DNA from: Vibrio coralliilyticus
GTDB lineage: Bacteria; Pseudomonadota; Gammaproteobacteria; Enterobacterales; Vibrionaceae
Direction of reading: 5' to 3'
Length of the DNA: 64,000 nt
NCBI RefSeq assembly: GCF_024449095.1
Contig: NZ_CP024627.1
Span: forward strand, 2,356,001-2,420,000
A program made the position numbers and the translations under genes. Below are positions 17,050 through 26,052 of this stretch, one piece after another; the stretch's first letter is position 1, and each line of letters begins with the position of its first letter. The notes beneath the pieces were generated by a model, which had not been told where the DNA came from, searched no databases, and was given only the letters and a program-made list of their open reading frames with translations.

Positions 17050-17763
17050 TTACGCTTTGCCAACTTCTAGTACTTCAGCAAGTCGAACTGGCGACTCAAA
17101 GCCAGCCAGATTGAGTAGTACGTTACCATCACCTTTACCAAGCAAAACACTATTAACGTTAGCGTAAGTCGAAACTTCAAACTCTTTCGACTGCCCGTCC
17201 AGCAAACCCGATGCTTTCACATTGTATTTGCCAGCCGGCAATGGATTACCGTTTTGATCCTTACCATCCCACACGACACGGCTATCACCTGCAGGTTTTG
17301 AACCGACATCGAAGGTACGGATAAGCTGCCCCATTTGGTCTTCTACTCGCACCATCAGGTTATCAACAGATTGAGGTAGTTTGACCATGGCAGCCATGGC
17401 GCCATCATCCGCTTTCACCCCTGCAGCACCCGGGACTAAAACGTCTCGACCAACAAGTGATGAAGCCTGAAGCGCTTGATTAGAAGTCATCGACGCATTC
17501 AGTGTTTCAAACTGATTGTTCATTTTGCCGATACCATCCACCGTCGCGAACGACGCCATTTGAGCAATCATCTGGTCATTGCTAACCGGCTTAAACGGAT
17601 CTTGCTGAGCAAGCTGCTTGGTGAGCAAAGATAAGAAGTCTTCTTGTTTAAGATCCTGCTTACCTGTTGTTTCATCAGGCTTATTCTTGTCCTGAAGCTG
17701 TTTAAGCTGGTCAACATAGGACAAGCCACTTTGACCAACATTATTATTAATGCCTCCGGCCAT
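17050..17763 (-). CDS. flgD: Flagellar hook assembly scaffold FlgD
   Basis: Hook cap, 237 residues, needed transiently for FlgE polymerisation. The N-terminal QEDFLSLLTKQLAQQDPFKP motif (about residues 41-60) and the following ML/QMASFATVDGIGKMN segment define the family; a FlgD Ig-like/Tudor region with WDGKDQNGNPLPAGKY lies in the C-terminal half. It is third in the flgBCDE run. Confidence 0.96.
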   Translation of the reverse strand: MAGGINNNVGQSGLSYVDQLKQLQDKNKPDETTGKQDLKQEDFLSLLTKQLAQQDPFKPVSNDQMIAQMASFATVDGIGKMNNQFETLNASMTSNQALQASSLVGRDVLVPGAAGVKADDGAMAAMVKLPQSVDNLMVRVEDQMGQLIRTFDVGSKPAGDSRVVWDGKDQNGNPLPAGKYNVKASGLLDGQSKEFEVSTYANVNSVLLGKGDGNVLLNLAGFESPVRLAEVLEVGKA

Positions 17764-17779
17764 AGGTTACCTCCTATCC

Positions 17780-18196
17780 TTATTGACCCATCTGCAGCGT
17801 ACGCAGCAGCATTTGTTTGCTTGCATCTGCCACTTGTACGTTGGTTTGATACGAACGAGAAGCAGATATCATATTGGCCATTTCTTCCATCACATTGACG
17901 TTTGGCTTGTAGATATAGCCATCATCATTTGCAAGTGGATGATCTGGGTTGTACTCCGCATCCAGCGGCTTATCACTTTCAACAATCCCTAACACTTGTA
18001 CCGGTACCGAATGGTCACGACCATACTTAGCCTTACTTAACTCAGCACCAAACACAGCGTGACGAGCTTTATAAGTGTCTTTTGCAGAGCTTGAGACACT
18101 ATCAGCATTTGCCAGATTGCTTGAGGTCGTATTTAGACGAACAGATTCAGCGCTCATGGCAGAGCCAGTTACATTAAAAACGTTAAATAAGCTCAT
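17780..18196 (-). CDS. flgC: Flagellar proximal rod protein FlgC
   Basis: Proximal rod subunit, 138 residues. N-terminal MSLFNVFNVTGSAMSAESVR and the C-terminal MEEMANMISASRSYQTNVQV match the family. The start codon follows directly on the flgB stop codon with no gap, which suggests translational coupling. Confidence 0.96.
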   Translation of the reverse strand: MSLFNVFNVTGSAMSAESVRLNTTSSNLANADSVSSSAKDTYKARHAVFGAELSKAKYGRDHSVPVQVLGIVESDKPLDAEYNPDHPLANDDGYIYKPNVNVMEEMANMISASRSYQTNVQVADASKQMLLRTLQMGQ

Positions 18197-18595
18197 CTAG
18201 TTACTCCCCTTTAATGCTTTCGTTAAGTTCTTGAATTTACTTCCTAAGAAGTCAAGTGATGCCTGATGTCTGATTTGGTTCTGCATAAATAAGTTACGCT
18301 CCAAATCGACATCAACCGTGTTGCCATCACCCGTGTCGGGTTGTGTTGGAAGACGATACATAACTTCCCCAGTCACCCTAGTAGAGGCAGGAATATGCCG
18401 ACTATCGGTACGGCTAAGTCCAATGCTTTCCCCCGATGTTGCCGCCTGCAATGCCTTTTGGAAGTCCATGCCTTTCGATTTGTAGCCAGGAGTGTTCGCT
18501 TGGGCAATGTTGGTGGAAATCACCTCAGCATTGCGTTCACGAACGCCCACCGTGTATTGGTGGATACCTAATGCGTTGTCGAAAGAAATAGCCAT
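18197..18595 (-). CDS. flgB: Flagellar proximal rod protein FlgB
   Basis: Proximal rod subunit, 132 residues. The NAEVISTNIAQANTPGYKSK segment near residue 22 is the conserved rod motif. It is the first gene of flgBCDE and has a sigma-54 promoter 44 bp upstream. Confidence 0.96.
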   Translation of the reverse strand: MAISFDNALGIHQYTVGVRERNAEVISTNIAQANTPGYKSKGMDFQKALQAATSGESIGLSRTDSRHIPASTRVTGEVMYRLPTQPDTGDGNTVDVDLERNLFMQNQIRHQASLDFLGSKFKNLTKALKGSN

Positions 18596-18638
18596 GTTAA
18601 CCTCTACTCAAGAACTGACCGTTACTACTAGATAACAA

Positions 18639-18655
18639 AGCAATTAGCGTACCAA
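18639..18655 (-). promoter_or_regulatory. Sigma-54 promoter of flgBCDE
   Basis: On the minus strand TTGGTACGCTAATTGCT keeps GG and GC ten bases apart and the TTGCT -12 element. It stands 44 bp before flgB, as expected for a FlrC-dependent class III operon. Confidence 0.85.
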
Positions 18656-18770
18656 CTTTAGTTAACTCGTAATTTCTTTGCTCTTTGCTTCTCAGCAATT
18701 ACCACGCCAAAGAGTGGAATCGTGGAGCAATGGAATGTCACTGTAAGTATAGAGAAATAATCCCAATACG

Positions 18771-18797
18771 AAAAAGCCCAGCGTGTAGCTGGGCTTT
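18771..18797 (-). terminator. Terminator of cheV-cheR
   Basis: AAAGCCCAGC / GCTGGGCTTT stem with a five-base loop, T-run on the minus strand, 19 bp after the cheR stop. Confidence 0.85.
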
Positions 18798-18815
18798 GAG
18801 TGGAATGTATTCGTC

Positions 18816-19643
18816 TTATTTAAGTTTATAGATAATACCAGGATTACAGCGGACCATCTCGAAACGATCTGTTAACCCAGTTAAAGATTCAGACGCACCA
18901 AGTAGTAGGTATCCACCTGGATTTAAACTGTTGGCCATCTGATTTAAAACCTGTGACTTCATATCTGGAGAGAAATAAATCAACACATTACGACAGAAAA
19001 TGATGTCAAACTTACCCAGTAAAGCATAACTATCCATCAAGTTTTGTGGACGAAAATTAACTAATCGCTTTACATTGTCTTTGACTTTCATTCGACCATC
19101 ACCAGCATCTTCAAAGAAATTGCGACGACGCTCAGGCGATAGGCCACGTCCTAAAGCCAAATTGTCATAAACACCAGCACGACACATGTCTAACATACTG
19201 GCTGAAATATCCGTTGCCGTTACCGATACGCTCGGCAACATTCCTGGTTTGCGTTGCTGAGTTTCCAAGATAGTCATTGCCATCGAATACGGCTCTTGGC
19301 CTGAAGAACTTGCCGCTGACCAAATTTTAATTGGCCGTTTATTTGCCGCTGCTTCCGGCAACAGTTTGTTAGCAAGGACTTCAAACGGATAAGTATCACG
19401 AAACCACAAGGTTTCATTGGTGGTCATGGCATCAACAGCGGCAACTCGTAATTCACGGTTACGGCCAGTGACAACATCTCGTAATAGATCAGACAAAGAG
19501 CTGAGCTTAAACTTTGTCACCAGAGGGCTTAAGCGACTCCTCACCAAATACTGCTTGCTGTCACCTAGTACGATGCCACATTGAGATTCTAAGAAACGGC
19601 TGAAATCACGATATTCTTGATCGCTTATAGTTATCGCTGTCAT
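18816..19643 (-). CDS. cheR: Chemotaxis protein methyltransferase CheR
   Basis: Methylates glutamates of chemoreceptors using S-adenosylmethionine, for adaptation. The 275-residue protein has the helical N-terminal domain and the SAM-binding domain with AASSSGQEPYSMAM (about residues 109-122) and FDIIFCRNVLIYFSPD near residue 215. No C-terminal receptor-tethering pentapeptide-binding extension is evident. It is the second gene after cheV, 10 bp apart, between flgA and flgB as in V. cholerae. Confidence 0.95.
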   Translation of the reverse strand: MTAITISDQEYRDFSRFLESQCGIVLGDSKQYLVRSRLSPLVTKFKLSSLSDLLRDVVTGRNRELRVAAVDAMTTNETLWFRDTYPFEVLANKLLPEAAANKRPIKIWSAASSSGQEPYSMAMTILETQQRKPGMLPSVSVTATDISASMLDMCRAGVYDNLALGRGLSPERRRNFFEDAGDGRMKVKDNVKRLVNFRPQNLMDSYALLGKFDIIFCRNVLIYFSPDMKSQVLNQMANSLNPGGYLLLGASESLTGLTDRFEMVRCNPGIIYKLK

Positions 19644-19653
19644 TTACTTCTCT

Positions 19654-20580
19654 TTATTCAGTAAGCGCAGTCTTCACTGCATTACCAAGCTCATCTGGAT
19701 TGAATTTAGCAATAAAGGAGTTGGCTCCCACGCGTTCAACCATTGCTTGGTTAAATACACCACTGAGTGATGAATGGAGAATTACATAAAGATCTTTAAG
19801 ATCAGGGTTGCGCCTAATTTCGGCAGTTAATGTATAGCCATCCATTTCAGGCATCTCGATATCAGAGATAACCAAAGAAATCTGATCGTAAATACTCCCT
19901 TCTGCCGCCATTTCAACAAGTTTTTCATACGCTTGCTTACCATCAATTACGGCCACCGCTTCAAAACCTAGTGATGTGATTGCACGCTCAACCTGCTTAC
20001 GGGCAACCGTTGAGTCATCTGCAATCAAAATACGACGAACAATCTCTTTCTCTGATTGAACCTGGGCAATCTCTTCCCCAATGGTTGAGTCCATGGTTTC
20101 ATCGACTGGCGCGATTTCTGCTAGGATTTTTTCTACATCGAGAATTTCAACCAGTTCATTATCAATGTTGGTCACGGCAGTCAAATAGTTGGATTTACCA
20201 GCCCCTTCAGGCGGTGGCAGAATCGCTTCCCAGTGCATGTTAATAATACGCTCAACGGAAGTAACCAAAAAGGCCTGAATGGTTCTGTTAAACTCAGCAA
20301 TAACAACAAAGGCTTTGTCCACATCAGTAGTCGGCCTGCCACCAACAGCCAGACTTAAATCAATAACGGAAACAGTATGGCCACGGATATGAGCCACACC
20401 TTTAACGAGATGGTGTAAGTTTGGCATTGAAGTAAGCTTAGGGCACTGAAGAACTTCTTTTACCTTAAATACGTTAATACCGTAACGCTGTCGCCCCATT
20501 AGGCGAAATGTTAGGAGTTCTAGTCGGTTTTGACCGACGAGTTGCGTACGCTGATTCACCGAATCAAGAATACCCGTCAT
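19654..20580 (-). CDS. cheV: Chemotaxis coupling/response-regulator protein CheV
   Basis: Couples receptors to CheA and dampens signalling when phosphorylated. Residues about 15-165 form a CheW-like domain; residues about 185-308 form a receiver domain with RRILIADDS (acidic pocket), phospho-acceptor Asp in VISDIEMPEMDGY, the HSS switch segment and conserved Lys in FIAKF. The 308-residue length is typical. Divergent from flgA, 80 bp apart. Confidence 0.95.
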   Translation of the reverse strand: MTGILDSVNQRTQLVGQNRLELLTFRLMGRQRYGINVFKVKEVLQCPKLTSMPNLHHLVKGVAHIRGHTVSVIDLSLAVGGRPTTDVDKAFVVIAEFNRTIQAFLVTSVERIINMHWEAILPPPEGAGKSNYLTAVTNIDNELVEILDVEKILAEIAPVDETMDSTIGEEIAQVQSEKEIVRRILIADDSTVARKQVERAITSLGFEAVAVIDGKQAYEKLVEMAAEGSIYDQISLVISDIEMPEMDGYTLTAEIRRNPDLKDLYVILHSSLSGVFNQAMVERVGANSFIAKFNPDELGNAVKTALTE

Positions 20581-20660
20581 AAGCTCATCTCCATCTCAAA
20601 CTTTCATGCTAAAAAAATGGTAGTCTACTAACGGCCATGTAAAACTATTAGAGAAAAAGA

Positions 20661-21407
20661 ATGACATACCTTAAATCACACTTATGCTCATTTTCCATAA
20701 CTAATTGTAGAGCTTTCTATAAAAACTTTTATAAGTCTATCGTCTTTTTATGCTTTTTCTTTAGTTTTTCAGCAACATCAGCCACGTCTGAGCAAATTAT
20801 CGCTATCCAGCAAGCCGCAGAAGAGTACATTCTCTCGACGATTCAATGGCCAGAAGACGGCACTTTAGATGCCACAGCGGCAAATATTGACAACCGTGTC
20901 TTTGCCACAGACTGCCCAAGTAACCTTGAAACCTCCTCATCTTCAACCAACCCTAACGCCAGCAATATCACCGTGTTAGTAGAGTGTAGCGAAGATAACT
21001 GGAAGTTATATGTTCCTGTCAGACTAACCCGAACGGGCCCTCAAGTGACCTTAACAGGTCCTCTAAGCCGGGGGCAAATCATCTCACGTAATGATGTCAC
21101 TATTAATATGGTAGACTTGCAACGCTTCAGGCGGCAAGGCTTTTCCAACATTGATGACGTAATTGGAGCAAAAACAAAGAAAAACTTACGTGCTGGCGAA
21201 ATCATTGAAAGCAATGATGTATGTGTAGTTTGCCGCAATGAAACCGTCACAATCAAAGCGGTAAAAGCTGGTATGACCATCACAACCAAAGGCACAGCAC
21301 TGACCGATGGGTCACATGGTGAGCAGATAAGAGTGAAAAATACAAAATCCAACCGTATAATTGAAGGGAGAGTCACTGGGATCTCGGAAGTAACGGTTGT
21401 TTTCTGA
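20661..21407 (+). CDS. flgA: Flagella basal body P-ring assembly chaperone FlgA
   Basis: Periplasmic chaperone for P-ring (FlgI) assembly, 248 residues. The C-terminal SAF domain is visible in GPLSRGQIISRNDVTI and GAKTKKNLRAGEIIESNDV; the family's final segment GMTITTKGTALTDGSHGEQI follows. The N-terminus is longer than usual, with about 25 residues before the hydrophobic stretch KSIVFLCFFFSFSATSATS, and no better in-frame start is available, so the signal peptide is atypical. Usually cotranscribed or adjacent to flgMN. Confidence 0.93.
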   Translation: MTYLKSHLCSFSITNCRAFYKNFYKSIVFLCFFFSFSATSATSEQIIAIQQAAEEYILSTIQWPEDGTLDATAANIDNRVFATDCPSNLETSSSSTNPNASNITVLVECSEDNWKLYVPVRLTRTGPQVTLTGPLSRGQIISRNDVTINMVDLQRFRRQGFSNIDDVIGAKTKKNLRAGEIIESNDVCVVCRNETVTIKAVKAGMTITTKGTALTDGSHGEQIRVKNTKSNRIIEGRVTGISEVTVVF

Positions 21408-21424
21408 TCAATCCAAAAAAAGCC

Positions 21425-21451
21425 TAAAGTAATCCCTACTCTAGTCGATAT
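21425..21451 (+). promoter_or_regulatory. Sigma-28 promoter of flgMN
   Basis: TAAAG at 21425-21429, 14 bases, then GTCGATAT. It lies between flgA and flgM, so the anti-sigma factor gene is driven by the factor it inhibits, a feedback loop known in V. cholerae and enterics. Confidence 0.75.
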
Positions 21452-21489
21452 TGACAACATAAGATTCTAAACACGAAAGGCTCACACAC

Positions 21490-21807
21490 ATGGCAGGTAT
21501 TGATAACATACGCTCTGGGCAGTCGCTCACCACGTCGACAAGAAGCACTGCGCGTAATGAAAATAACACTTCGGCAAGCACTGACTCGGCAAAAAAGTCA
21601 GATGTGGCAAAAGACTCAGTATCCTTGAGCCAACAAGGTAAGGCAGTCGGTGAAATGCACACTCAACTTGCTAGCCAGCCAAGTTTTGATCAAGCAAAAG
21701 TGGCTGCAATCAAAGAAGCTATTGCTAATGGTTCCTACAGCGTAGATCCGCAAAAGCTAGCCGATAATATGATCAAGTTCGAAAAAGAACTTGGCGGTTT
21801 CGAGTAA
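21490..21807 (+). CDS. flgM: Anti-sigma-28 factor FlgM
   Basis: Binds FliA (sigma-28) until the hook-basal body is complete, then is exported; 105 residues. The N-terminal half is low-complexity Ser/Thr/Lys-rich, as in the intrinsically disordered family, and the C-terminal KVAAIKEAIANGSYSVDPQK and LADNMIKFEKEL segments are the sigma-binding helices. In vibrios FlgM is secreted through the sheathed flagellum. First gene of flgMN, 12 bp before flgN. Confidence 0.94.
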   Translation: MAGIDNIRSGQSLTTSTRSTARNENNTSASTDSAKKSDVAKDSVSLSQQGKAVGEMHTQLASQPSFDQAKVAAIKEAIANGSYSVDPQKLADNMIKFEKELGGFE

Positions 21808-21819
21808 CGAGTTTCTATT

Positions 21820-22245
21820 ATGGCAGCCCTAAGCAGCTTAATTGAATTTCAGCTTAAAAGTGCCACTGACTTATCTCTGTTGCTCGAGAAAGAAAAAGCG
21901 GCAATTACCAGCCGAGTCGCCAAAGACATTGAGCAAGTTGCTAAAGAAAAACTGACTCTGATTAACCAACTTCAGCAAACCGACCAGCGCATTAGCCAGC
22001 ATCCAGATGTTGCGACTTTATCTACCGACCCAGAGTTGAGCCCTCTGGTTGATAAAATTCGTACTATCGTTCATGACTGTCAACAAGCTAATGCCGTGAA
22101 TGGTGAAGCACTGCAAAGAGCACAGCTGAGTTTTAATAAACTCAATAACCTAATGCAGCAAAGCCAAGGCAAACTCGGCATGACCTACACAGCTGAAGGG
22201 CAGACCAAAAATGTCACAACACTCGGCACAAACATTAAAGCCTAG
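21820..22245 (+). CDS. flgN: Flagellar export chaperone FlgN
   Basis: Small cytoplasmic chaperone for FlgK and FlgL, 141 residues. No strict motif, but the helical N-terminal region LIEFQLKSATDLSLLLEKEK and length fit the FlgN family, and its position after flgM is the standard one. Its clients flgK and flgL are encoded about 12 kb away in this window. Confidence 0.9.
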   Translation: MAALSSLIEFQLKSATDLSLLLEKEKAAITSRVAKDIEQVAKEKLTLINQLQQTDQRISQHPDVATLSTDPELSPLVDKIRTIVHDCQQANAVNGEALQRAQLSFNKLNNLMQQSQGKLGMTYTAEGQTKNVTTLGTNIKA

Positions 22246-22256
22246 TATCAGAATCT

Positions 22257-22287
22257 AAAAAAGCGGCAAACATTGCCGCTTTTATTT
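22257..22287 (+). terminator. Terminator of flgMN
   Basis: AAGCGGCAA / TTGCCGCTT stem with T-rich tail, between convergent flgN and flgP; probably works in both directions. Confidence 0.85.
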
Positions 22288-22307
22288 TGCTCGAAGATTA
22301 GAAAGAA

Positions 22308-22739
22308 TTAGAAAAGGGTTTGCTGACGTTTTTCCGGTACGACCTGAACTTCACCATAGTCGCGCAGCTTGTTCATCTTCTTGATGTCCAATCGCAGTTC
22401 AGTCACATAGCTGTCACCCACTTTATAACTACGCACCACTTCGGCACCTCGGATGACCCCATCCACAGCACCTGATGTCAACTCTGTCCCCAAACGTTGA
22501 TCCTGAAGATCAGCACGGCCACTGACTCGCATACCATACACTTGCTCTGCAAGCTCACGGTAGGCATCTATTTTTGAAGCACGCATCGCGCGAACCTGAC
22601 GCTCTTCATCAGTACGACCTTTTTGCTCACTGATATTGGCATAGCCTACCGCGGTTAACCAATCATCTGGGCGCATAGTCTGCAAAGGCTGACAGCCAAC
22701 CATGATTAGTGCAACAGCCAGTAAAAGTAACTTCTTCAT
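22308..22739 (-). CDS. flgP: Flagellar outer-membrane lipoprotein FlgP
   Basis: LPP20-family lipoprotein, 143 residues, with lipobox IMVGC and Cys at residue 16. The central segment RAMRASKIDAYRELAEQVYG is typical of the LPP20 fold. In V. cholerae FlgP is needed for motility and colonisation and, with FlgO, forms part of the outer ring at the flagellar base (known for the family). Second gene after flgO, 9 bp apart. Confidence 0.92.
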   Translation of the reverse strand: MKKLLLLAVALIMVGCQPLQTMRPDDWLTAVGYANISEQKGRTDEERQVRAMRASKIDAYRELAEQVYGMRVSGRADLQDQRLGTELTSGAVDGVIRGAEVVRSYKVGDSYVTELRLDIKKMNKLRDYGEVQVVPEKRQQTLF

Positions 22740-22748
22740 CTCAACTCC

Positions 22749-23384
22749 CTATGGACGCAGAATAACCGTATACGGTTGTCTTATTGTAGGGTCAGAGCGA
22801 ATCAAAACACCATCCTCAGTTCGGATACTGTTAAGTGTGTCTAAGTCACGACCAATACGATCAGCAGGTAGGAAGCCTTGAGCTGTCGCGACAACCACAC
22901 GAGACTGCATACCAACCACTCGCGCATTGACTAGGACGCCGCCTTCCTGACGTAACATGGTTCCTGTCAGGACGTATTGAATATCCTGCTCCTGCGACAA
23001 ATCTTTCCAATCGCGACTGAAGGCAAAGTCACCTTGCTGAGTGACTTGAATAGAGCCCGTCGTTTTGTAGTCGACGACTTTAAAGCCGCGACGTTGGAAT
23101 TGGTGGATAAATCCTTCGGATACAGAGTTACCTAACCAATTCGTTGCGTCCATATTTTGTAAATCAACAAAAGAAGTAACGGCAATAGGTGTCCGCGCTG
23201 ACACACTGGTGTTCGAAACCACCAGTTCTTCAGTCATACTTTCAATAAAGAAGTCAAGAGTATGACGCGGACTCTCCATCAGCATAAACTGCGAACCTGG
23301 ATACGGTTCTTTACCGTTGTATATTGGGGCATAGGCACAAGCAGTGAGAAACACCACCGGCACTAGCATTAGCCATTTTTTCAT
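22749..23384 (-). CDS. flgO: Flagellar outer-membrane lipoprotein FlgO
   Basis: FlgO-family lipoprotein, 211 residues. Lipobox FLTAC puts the lipidated Cys at residue 16. The body contains the FlgO domain with TPIAVTSFVDLQNMDATNWL near residue 66 and VLTGTMLRQEGGVLVNARVV near residue 137. It is divergent from flgT and precedes flgP, the same arrangement as in V. cholerae. Together with FlgT and FlgP it builds the H ring outside the LP ring. Confidence 0.93.
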   Translation of the reverse strand: MKKWLMLVPVVFLTACAYAPIYNGKEPYPGSQFMLMESPRHTLDFFIESMTEELVVSNTSVSARTPIAVTSFVDLQNMDATNWLGNSVSEGFIHQFQRRGFKVVDYKTTGSIQVTQQGDFAFSRDWKDLSQEQDIQYVLTGTMLRQEGGVLVNARVVGMQSRVVVATAQGFLPADRIGRDLDTLNSIRTEDGVLIRSDPTIRQPYTVILRP

Positions 23385-23487
23385 TCTCTAATCTCCGATA
23401 TATATTAGGCACTGATTTGTCCCATTCTCTATCACTCATAAAAAGTGGAACATTCTTTGCTTTTCTAAATCTGCAACCATTCAGAAC

Positions 23488-23504
23488 GGCAATGCCTAAA
23501 CCAG
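23488..23504 (-). promoter_or_regulatory. Possible sigma-54 promoter of flgOP
   Basis: On the minus strand CTGGTTTAGGCATTGCC keeps GG and GC ten bases apart and the TTGC of the -12 element, but lacks the CACG half of the -24 element. It lies about 104 bp before flgO. Confidence 0.35.
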
Positions 23505-23548
23505 CTAAGATAGAGAAAGCAAAAAATGAACCAACTTGGAAGATGAAT

Positions 23549-24682
23549 ATGAAAAAAATGCTTCTTATCATGATTTCAACCATTTATGCCTCACTGTACA
23601 CGAGTATAGTGTCAGCCGGATGGTATGAAGTAACGGGTACCGCTACTGTGGTCTCCTCCGAAGAAGTCGCACGTATTCATGCCTTGGAAGATGCCATTTT
23701 TAAGGCCATCAGCTTCTCTGGCGCAGATATCGGCAGCATCTCCAATTTGAGGCCACTCCTAGAAAGCGAACGCAAGGAGTATCAGTTCAGCAATACGGAA
23801 GTCCGCTACATCGTGGTCGATGAGCAGAAGGTGCGTAATGGCGTCATGTTTGTCAAAGCACGTATTGATATTTACCCATCGGCAACAGCTTGCCATGTCA
23901 GCCAGTATAAAAAGACCTTCCTAGTCGGCAACATAGATGTTGCTTCACCTCAACAAGCGGTGATGGGCCAGATTTATAGCGTCGGTGATGACTTCGCTAC
24001 AGTGATCAATCGCCAGCTTGATCAGCAATCAGCCAACTTTGTTTCTGTGGGGACAACCGATTATCAAATCAGTAAACGTTATCCAGAACGACTTAAAATG
24101 ATTGCACAGGATACTGGTGCACAATACATCATCGGTGGTGTTATTACCGATTTAACCGCCACTATAGAACAGAAATTATTGAAAGATGACATCATCAATC
24201 GTCAGTTTGCTCTTGAAATGACAGTGTTTGATGGCAAGACGGGAAATGAGGTTTATAACCGAAATTATCGTGAAGTCGCTCGCTGGCCATTTCCAAAAAC
24301 CAGCCAAGTCGATACTAAGAGTGCTCGCTTCTGGGCATCAACCTACGGTGATATGATGCTGCGCGTCAGTCGTAATATCATGTTGGATCTAGAATCCGAA
24401 GTGTCATGCAAAATCACGCTCCCGGAGATCATTTCAAAATGGGACAACATTCTCACCATGGATCTCGGACGCATTCATGGTGTCCAGCTCGGCGATAAGC
24501 TCAAACTTTGGCACACAGGCTCTTTCATTGATCAACGCGGCTTACCAAGAAACAAAGTCACTGAGTCAAACATTACTTTGACAGTATCTAGAGTGTATGA
24601 AAACGAAGCGGAATTAACAGTAGACCAGCCCGAACTCGCAGGCAGTATTCAAATTGGCGATGTTATGCACAAGATGCTATAA
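23549..24682 (+). CDS. flgT: Flagellar H-ring/T-ring protein FlgT
   Basis: Periplasmic ring protein that stabilises the Vibrio basal body and helps recruit MotX/MotY. The ATG at 23549 is chosen because GGAAG sits six bases upstream and it gives a signal peptide (MKKMLLIMISTIYASLYTS...A) before GWYEVTGTATV; the 377-residue length equals the size known for V. alginolyticus FlgT. The in-frame extension to 23417 runs through the divergent promoter region and is not believed. Divergent from flgOP. Confidence 0.93.
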   Translation: MKKMLLIMISTIYASLYTSIVSAGWYEVTGTATVVSSEEVARIHALEDAIFKAISFSGADIGSISNLRPLLESERKEYQFSNTEVRYIVVDEQKVRNGVMFVKARIDIYPSATACHVSQYKKTFLVGNIDVASPQQAVMGQIYSVGDDFATVINRQLDQQSANFVSVGTTDYQISKRYPERLKMIAQDTGAQYIIGGVITDLTATIEQKLLKDDIINRQFALEMTVFDGKTGNEVYNRNYREVARWPFPKTSQVDTKSARFWASTYGDMMLRVSRNIMLDLESEVSCKITLPEIISKWDNILTMDLGRIHGVQLGDKLKLWHTGSFIDQRGLPRNKVTESNITLTVSRVYENEAELTVDQPELAGSIQIGDVMHKML

Positions 24683-24734
24683 ATCCGTGAGCTAAGGTTT
24701 AACAACTTGATTTAATTAAGTATGATGGCAATAA

Positions 24735-24811
24735 GCTCCCGTGGCACAGCTGGATAGCGCGATCCCCTCCTAAGGGATAGGTCACAGGTTCGAATCCTGT
24801 CGGGAGCGCCA
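24735..24811 (+). tRNA. tRNA-Arg(CCU)
   Basis: 77-nt cloverleaf with GCTCCCG/CGGGAGC acceptor stem and encoded CCA. The anticodon stem ATCCC/GGGAT encloses CTCCTAA, giving CCU. This tRNA is a common island integration site in Gammaproteobacteria; no repeat of its 3' end was seen downstream within the window. Confidence 0.95.
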
Positions 24812-24822
24812 TATCATATTGA

Positions 24823-24856
24823 GGCCAGATCTAAACCCAATAGATCTGGTCTTTTC
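24823..24856 (+). terminator. Terminator after tRNA-Arg
   Basis: CCAGATCTA / TAGATCTGG stem followed by TCTTTTC, 13 bp after the tRNA CCA. Confidence 0.75.
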
Positions 24857-24965
24857 ATATCTTTCACTCTGCTCTACTTATATCTCAATTATCTCGATTA
24901 CTTTTCTGCAAAATGAACCTTCTGAACTAGATGAAAGTTCCAACTACGCATAGATAATCCCACCA

Positions 24966-25002
24966 AAAGAAAGAAGCTCGACCACAAATGGCCGAGCTTC
25001 TT
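24966..25002 (-). terminator. Terminator of the methyltransferase gene
   Basis: AAGAAGCTCG / CGAGCTTCTT stem with TCTTTT following on the minus strand. Confidence 0.75.
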
Positions 25003-25027
25003 GCTGGATAGTTAGTACCTCTACTCA

Positions 25028-25801
25028 CTATGCCCGTCCGAAGCACGCTAACAACCTGAAGATACTAACATCGAAACACGAGCGGCTGTTTGCGACCTCT
25101 TCAATGAAACTTTCCAAATCCCGTGCAAAGGCTGAAGGAATCGGCAACGTGTAGCTTTGAGCTAAGGTATAAACTTTATACGCCCCTGACATGAAGAACT
25201 TTTTGAACTCTTCACCGGCAAAGGAGTACACAAACTCCCTAGGTTTTATCGAAAGTACACGGAACCCTCTTGATTCAAACATTTCTCTGTATTGTTCTGC
25301 ACTCTCTAAATGCATACACGGCATACGAAAACACTGGCCAAGTTGTGGGTAGTAATCACGAAAAAACTCCGTCATCAATTCAGAAACCAGTGGACACCAT
25401 TCCTGTTTGTAAGGCGTTTGCAAAGCAAAGGTACCGTGCACATTTAGCGCATTTCTGATTGCCTGAAGTGCGGCATCATAATCTTGATACCATTGAAACG
25501 ATGAGTTTGAAGTAATGACATCAAAGCCTGTAGCAGTAGTGTAATGACGTATATCAGCGTGTTCGAATTGAATCCGGCTATCAGGGTAAAGCCTATGCGC
25601 TTGCTCAAGCATTTCCGCAGATGCATCTATAGCCACCATCGTCTTCGGTTCTGAGTGTTCCTGTATTAAATGCGAGACTTTTCCTGAACCACAGCCAACA
25701 TCAAGAAGTCGATCCACTTTGTCTGGTAAAAGCTGAATGAGTTCTTTCGCAGCATCAAACTGCACTATGCCGTTGCTATGGTATTCTTTATTGTAATTCA
25801 T
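25028..25801 (-). CDS. Class I SAM-dependent methyltransferase
   Basis: Cytoplasmic methyltransferase of 257 residues with a Rossmann-type SAM site: LLDVGCGSGKVSHL (motif I, about residues 36-49), acidic end of strand 2 in VAIDASAEML, and FDVITSNSSFQWYQD (motif IV with family-specific FQW). The layout and the FQW segment resemble trans-aconitate 2-methyltransferase and BioC-like enzymes, but there is no biotin operon here, so the substrate is not assigned. It stands alone between tRNA-Arg and a divergent orphan gene. Confidence 0.85.
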   Translation of the reverse strand: MNYNKEYHSNGIVQFDAAKELIQLLPDKVDRLLDVGCGSGKVSHLIQEHSEPKTMVAIDASAEMLEQAHRLYPDSRIQFEHADIRHYTTATGFDVITSNSSFQWYQDYDAALQAIRNALNVHGTFALQTPYKQEWCPLVSELMTEFFRDYYPQLGQCFRMPCMHLESAEQYREMFESRGFRVLSIKPREFVYSFAGEEFKKFFMSGAYKVYTLAQSYTLPIPSAFARDLESFIEEVANSRSCFDVSIFRLLACFGRA

Positions 25802-26052
25802 AGCATAGAGATCTCTTTTGAGGACAACAGAAGGAGAAACTTACCATATAACAGATGCATATACTTAAAACCGTCAGAGTTATCCCGCTAATACTATGGT
25901 TGACATCAAACTCTTCACTCGTAAGCCCCCCTCTCCTTTAACTGTTCATCTGCTGCACTGCCAATCAAGAGTCACACCTAATCACGACACCTCACCAAAC
26001 CAATTCGCAAGCGGTAAATCAAGGCTTCAACAATTGAAGACATTCAACTAAA

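Noticed and set aside
23417..23548. N-terminal extension of FlgT by 44 residues
   Set aside because: It lies in the divergent promoter region; the start at 23549 has a ribosome binding site and begins a signal peptide giving the known family length.
23311..23583. Minus-strand reading frame of 90 codons
   Set aside because: It overlaps flgO in another frame and the start of flgT; no family resemblance.
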